This document shows, piece by piece, positions 61,633 through 64,000 of a stretch of 64,000 nt of DNA. A model generated the notes under the pieces. The model saw nothing but the letters and a program-made list of their open reading frames with translations. It made no database searches and was not told the origin of the DNA. Source of the stretch: Humibacillus sp. DSM 29435 (lineage in GTDB: Bacteria; Actinomycetota; Actinomycetes; Actinomycetales; Dermatophilaceae); contig NZ_MAST01000052.1 of the NCBI RefSeq assembly GCF_001758225.1, positions 62,001 to 126,000 on the forward strand, written 5' to 3'. Each line of letters begins with the position of its first letter. Within the stretch, counting starts at the first letter, position 1. The position numbers were made by a program, and so were the translations under genes.

Positions 61633-63120
61633 GTGGCAACCCTGAGCGAGCTCTTGCGGGCACGAACCAACGTCTCTGCCCACGATGCCGAGTGGCTGCA
61701 CCTGCTCGTCGGAGACTGGCAGCTGATCGCCGACCTCAGTTTTGCCGACCTCGTGCTCTGGGTGCGTTCGGTGAGCGACCGGTGGGAGGCACTGGCTCAC
61801 GTGCGCCCGACGACCGGCCAGCTCGTGTTCGTCGAGGACCAGGTGGGCCGCACCGCTCAGGCGGGGCGCATGGGTGACCTGTTGAGCGAGGCCGCCGACG
61901 AGCAGCGCATCCTGCGCGTGCGGCAGGTGGTGGTGCACCAGGAGCAGGTCCCGGAGCAGTCGGTGCGCGAGGAGTACATCCCCGTCGTGCGTCAGGGTCG
62001 GGTTGTCGCCGTCATGACCAGGCACACCAACCTCTGGACCACTCGTACCCCGAGCCGACTCGAGCTGACCTACCTCGCGACCGCCGACGCACTGTGCCGC
62101 ATGGTCACCGGCGGCGAGTTCCCCAACACGAGCGCACCTACTGGTCTGCGGCGCGGTGCCCCGCGGGTCGGCGACGGCGTCATCCGGCTCGATGTCGACG
62201 GCGTCGTGACCTACGCCAGCCCGAACGCGGTGTCGGCGCTGCACCGCCTGGGGCACCTCGGCGAGGTCGTGGGAGCGAGTCTGGCGCAGATCGTCACCGA
62301 CAACGTGCGAGAGTTCGACCCGGTCGATGAAGGTCTGGCGCTCGTGGTCACGGGCCGCCAACCGTGGCGCACCGAGATCGTCGCCGGTGGCACCACGGTG
62401 TCGATGCGCGCGATCCCCCTCACCGAGGCTGGTCAGCGGTTCGGGGCCATCGTGCTGCTTCGTGACGTGGGCGAGCTGCGCCGTCGTGAGCGGGAGCTGA
62501 TGACCAAGGACGCGACGATCCGTGAGATCCACCACCGTGTGAAGAACAACCTGCAGTCGGTCGCAGCCCTGCTGCGCCTGCAGGCCCGGCGCGTGCCGGA
62601 GGGGGAGGCCCGGGCGGCGCTGGCGGAGGCGGAGCGACGGGTCGGAACGATCGCCCTCGTGCACGACCAGCTGAGTGCGGGGTTCGACGAGACCGTCGAC
62701 TTCGACGCGATCGCCCAACGAGGGCTCAATGCCGTCGTCGAGGTGTCGGCCAACGGTGCTCCGGTGCGGACGACCACCGAGGGCTCTTTCGGTCGGCTCC
62801 GGGCCGAAGACGCTACTTCGCTCGCGATGGTGATGAGCGAGCTGGTGCAGAATGCGATCGAGCACGGACTCGGCGAGAACGGGGGCCAGGTGCACATCAC
62901 GATCGACCGTCAGGCCGACGAGCGGGGCAACCCGATGGTCGTGGTGTCGGTGGAGGACGACGGCAAGGGCATCGACCCGGCGCGACGACCCGGGTCAGGG
63001 CTCGGCACCCAGATCGTGCAGTCTCTGGTGGCAGACCTCTCCGGCCGCATCAGCTGGGAACCGGTGGTGCCCCACGGCACGCGGGCGCGGTTCACCGCCA
63101 GCCTGCGCCCCGTCACCTAG
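61633..63120 (+). CDS. pdtaS: PdtaS-like sensor histidine kinase (HisKA_2 family)
   Basis: This 495-residue soluble kinase has an N-terminal GAF-like domain (residues 1-140), a PAS-like domain (about 180-290), and the H-box [20 protein letters not shown] with phospho-acceptor His300 or His301. A HATPase region follows with [12 protein letters not shown] (N box), DDGKGIDP and [13 protein letters not shown]. The order matches PdtaS, which signals to the RNA-binding regulator PdtaR in actinobacteria. No PdtaR gene is present next to it. A leaderless -10 sits six bases before GTG 61633. There is no membrane segment. Confidence 0.92.
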   Translation: MATLSELLRARTNVSAHDAEWLHLLVGDWQLIADLSFADLVLWVRSVSDRWEALAHVRPTTGQLVFVEDQVGRTAQAGRMGDLLSEAADEQRILRVRQVVVHQEQVPEQSVREEYIPVVRQGRVVAVMTRHTNLWTTRTPSRLELTYLATADALCRMVTGGEFPNTSAPTGLRRGAPRVGDGVIRLDVDGVVTYASPNAVSALHRLGHLGEVVGASLAQIVTDNVREFDPVDEGLALVVTGRQPWRTEIVAGGTTVSMRAIPLTEAGQRFGAIVLLRDVGELRRRERELMTKDATIREIHHRVKNNLQSVAALLRLQARRVPEGEARAALAEAERRVGTIALVHDQLSAGFDETVDFDAIAQRGLNAVVEVSANGAPVRTTTEGSFGRLRAEDATSLAMVMSELVQNAIEHGLGENGGQVHITIDRQADERGNPMVVVSVEDDGKGIDPARRPGSGLGTQIVQSLVADLSGRISWEPVVPHGTRARFTASLRPVT

Positions 63121-63174
63121 GACGGTGCCCGCCTCGAGATCTCACAACGAGACGGGGCGCCTCACAACAGCAAT

Positions 63175-63200
63175 GCCCGGCGACCGGGAGGTCACCGGGC
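63175..63200. terminator. Hairpin between pdtaS and whiB1
   Basis: GCCCGGCGACC (63175-63185) pairs with GGTCACCGGGC (63190-63200) with one mismatch and a four-base loop. It lies between convergent genes and probably ends both transcripts. Confidence 0.7.
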
Positions 63201-63217
63201 ACAGACAGTTCCGGGGC

Positions 63218-63466
63218 TCAGCTGGCTCGGCGTGCTCTGGCGTTTCGCCGCTTGAGGGCGCGGCGCTCGTCTTCGGAGAGACCGCCCCACACGCCGGCAT
63301 CCTGCCCGCTCTCCAGGGCCCACTTCAGACACGTCTCGATCACGGGGCAGGTGCGGCACACTGCCTTGGCCTCTTCTATCTGCAAGATGGCCGGCCCGGT
63401 GTTCCCGATCGGGAAGAACAGCTCTGGGTCGACCTCTAAGCAGGCAGCGCGGTCGCGCCAATCCAT
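63218..63466 (-). CDS. whiB1: WhiB family transcription regulator, WhiB1-like
   Basis: This 82-residue protein has the four iron-sulphur-cluster cysteines C9, C37, C40 and C46 (CRTCPVIETC), the GVWGG turn and a basic C-terminus RRALKRRNARARRAS. All match WhiB1, which binds region 4 of the main sigma factor with a [4Fe-4S] cluster that responds to nitric oxide. ATG 63466 has an AAGGAG site about ten bases upstream. It is normally essential in mycobacteria. Location next to pdtaS is a usual actinobacterial pattern. Confidence 0.95.
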   Translation of the reverse strand: MDWRDRAACLEVDPELFFPIGNTGPAILQIEEAKAVCRTCPVIETCLKWALESGQDAGVWGGLSEDERRALKRRNARARRAS

Positions 63467-63621
63467 GTGGATCGTGCTCCTTCATCATCTGTCGTACGCA
63501 CCAAAGGGGCGCCCAAGGGGCACAGTTCGGTACTGGGTTCGGGCACCAGCGTCTTTGTCGGAGCCATACGGGTCGTGCTGGTTCAGCGTCATCAGCGACC
63601 TGAGGATCTCCTAAAGGTCGC

Positions 63622-63647
63622 AACGGAATCGGTATCGAATATGTTCC
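63622..63647 (-). promoter_or_regulatory. Candidate ECF-sigma (SigE/SigH-type) promoter for whiB1
   Basis: On the minus strand GGAAC is followed after 18 bases by GTT, the pattern of SigE/SigH promoters. The start site would be about 145 bases before the whiB1 ATG. This is a pattern match only. Confidence 0.3.
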
Positions 63648-63794
63648 GAGCGAGTTCCGTCGGTGTTTCGGCGAGGTGGCTGCAGGATCGAGGTGCCCGA
63701 AAGGACAGACCGCACCGAAAGGTGACTCTATCGGCTGGGAGGCGATCCGGCTAGGTTAGATAAGTCACGTCCGAGCGTGTCGCACTCGACTGGC

Positions 63795-63800
63795 TACCCT
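63795..63800 (+). promoter_or_regulatory. Leaderless-type -10 for the membrane protein at the window end
   Basis: TACCCT is followed by exactly six bases and GTG 63807. Confidence 0.5.
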
Positions 63801-63806
63801 TGGGCG

Positions 63807-64000
63807 GTGACCGACCCGAAAGCCCACCTGCCTCGTGACCTGCGCTCCCACCGTGTGTCTGCCGCGCTGGCGGCCTTCGAAGGGGTCGCGCTCCTCGGCT
63901 TTGCCGGCTTCTACGGTTACGAGATCGCCTCCGGCGCCACCGACGACGCGACCCGAGGGGTGAGCTCTGGCGTGCTGATCCTGGTCTTCGCCCTCTTCCT
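63807..64000 (+). CDS. Membrane protein, N-terminal part (runs off the window)
   Basis: The frame opens at GTG 63807 after a leaderless -10 and stays open to the window end (64 residues). It has a short polar start (TDPKAHLPRDLRSHRVSAAL), one hydrophobic segment (FEGVALLGFAGFYGYEI) and the start of another (GVLILVFALFL). This resembles small actinobacterial integral membrane proteins near whiB1, but no family name can be given from this part. Confidence 0.6.
   Translation, partial: MTDPKAHLPRDLRSHRVSAALAAFEGVALLGFAGFYGYEIASGATDDATRGVSSGVLILVFALF

Larger units (their letters stand above)
63467..63806. promoter_or_regulatory. 340-base spacer upstream of whiB1
   Basis: No gene is supported here. 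It holds the whiB1 leader with AAGGAG, a possible ECF-sigma promoter on the minus strand (63622-63647), and two CGGAAC copies 11 bases apart on the minus strand (63642-63659), one helical turn, an operator candidate. The plus-strand -10 of the next gene lies at 63795-63800. The base composition is less GC-rich than the neighbouring genes. Confidence 0.45.

Noticed and set aside
60973-62895. A 640-codon open frame on the minus strand across the gdh end and pdtaS
   Set aside because: It crosses the gdh/pdtaS boundary and the terminator and has mirror-frame composition (His, Arg, Asp). The plus-strand genes have intact motifs.

Overview
This is a GC-rich stretch of an actinobacterial chromosome. 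WhiB1-like, PdtaS-like, TIGR03089, DUF2505, DUF4870 and DUF6912-like proteins, frequent GTG starts and many leaderless-type promoters all point there. Gene content resembles Micrococcales, possibly Intrasporangiaceae or Dermatophilaceae, but the genus is a guess. No tRNA, rRNA, CRISPR array, phage gene or insertion sequence was seen.

Bases 1 to about 40,160 form a large surface-glycan locus. It opens with the end of a Wzt-like ABC export ATPase, two CDP-alcohol phosphatidyltransferases and a TagD-like cytidylyltransferase. A full pseudaminic acid gene set follows (PseF fused to a decayed aldo/keto reductase, PseG, PseB, PseC, PseI, PseH). Divergent from PseH is a compact acyl module: acyl carrier protein, AMP-dependent ligase, ketoreductase and a PPTase-like protein. 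Next come a WbdD-like methyltransferase/coiled-coil protein, glycosyltransferases, a polysialyltransferase-like protein, a GtrA-type membrane protein, an epimerase, a large membrane protein and a secreted PGRP-domain amidase with three C-terminal repeats.

From 26.5 to 40.2 kb lie L-2-hydroxyglutarate oxidase and a second sugar-modification set: two DegT aminotransferases, an epimerase, a LbH acetyltransferase, a GT4, a Gfo/Idh/MocA oxidoreductase, an LpxA-like acyltransferase, a YbhN-like membrane protein and two more large membrane proteins.

From 40.2 to 64 kb the content is mostly core actinobacterial: a 3-oxoacid CoA-transferase (ScoAB), a peptidoglycan-binding protein, a GT2/DUF2304/LCP/TIGR03089 operon, a BldC-like regulator with an orphan CpaB/CpaE-like pair, a WS/DGAT homologue, a Nudix-APH fusion, an SGNH hydrolase, P5C dehydrogenase, a giant NAD-glutamate dehydrogenase with a histone-H1-like tail, a PdtaS-like kinase and WhiB1.

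Working model (inference): a nonulosonic-acid-containing glycan is built on a lipid carrier, decorated with acyl groups supplied by the dedicated carrier-protein module, length-controlled by the WbdD-like protein, exported by the ABC transporter and possibly attached to the wall by the LCP protein. The glutamate genes (PruA, NAD-GDH) feed proline and glutamate carbon into the TCA cycle.
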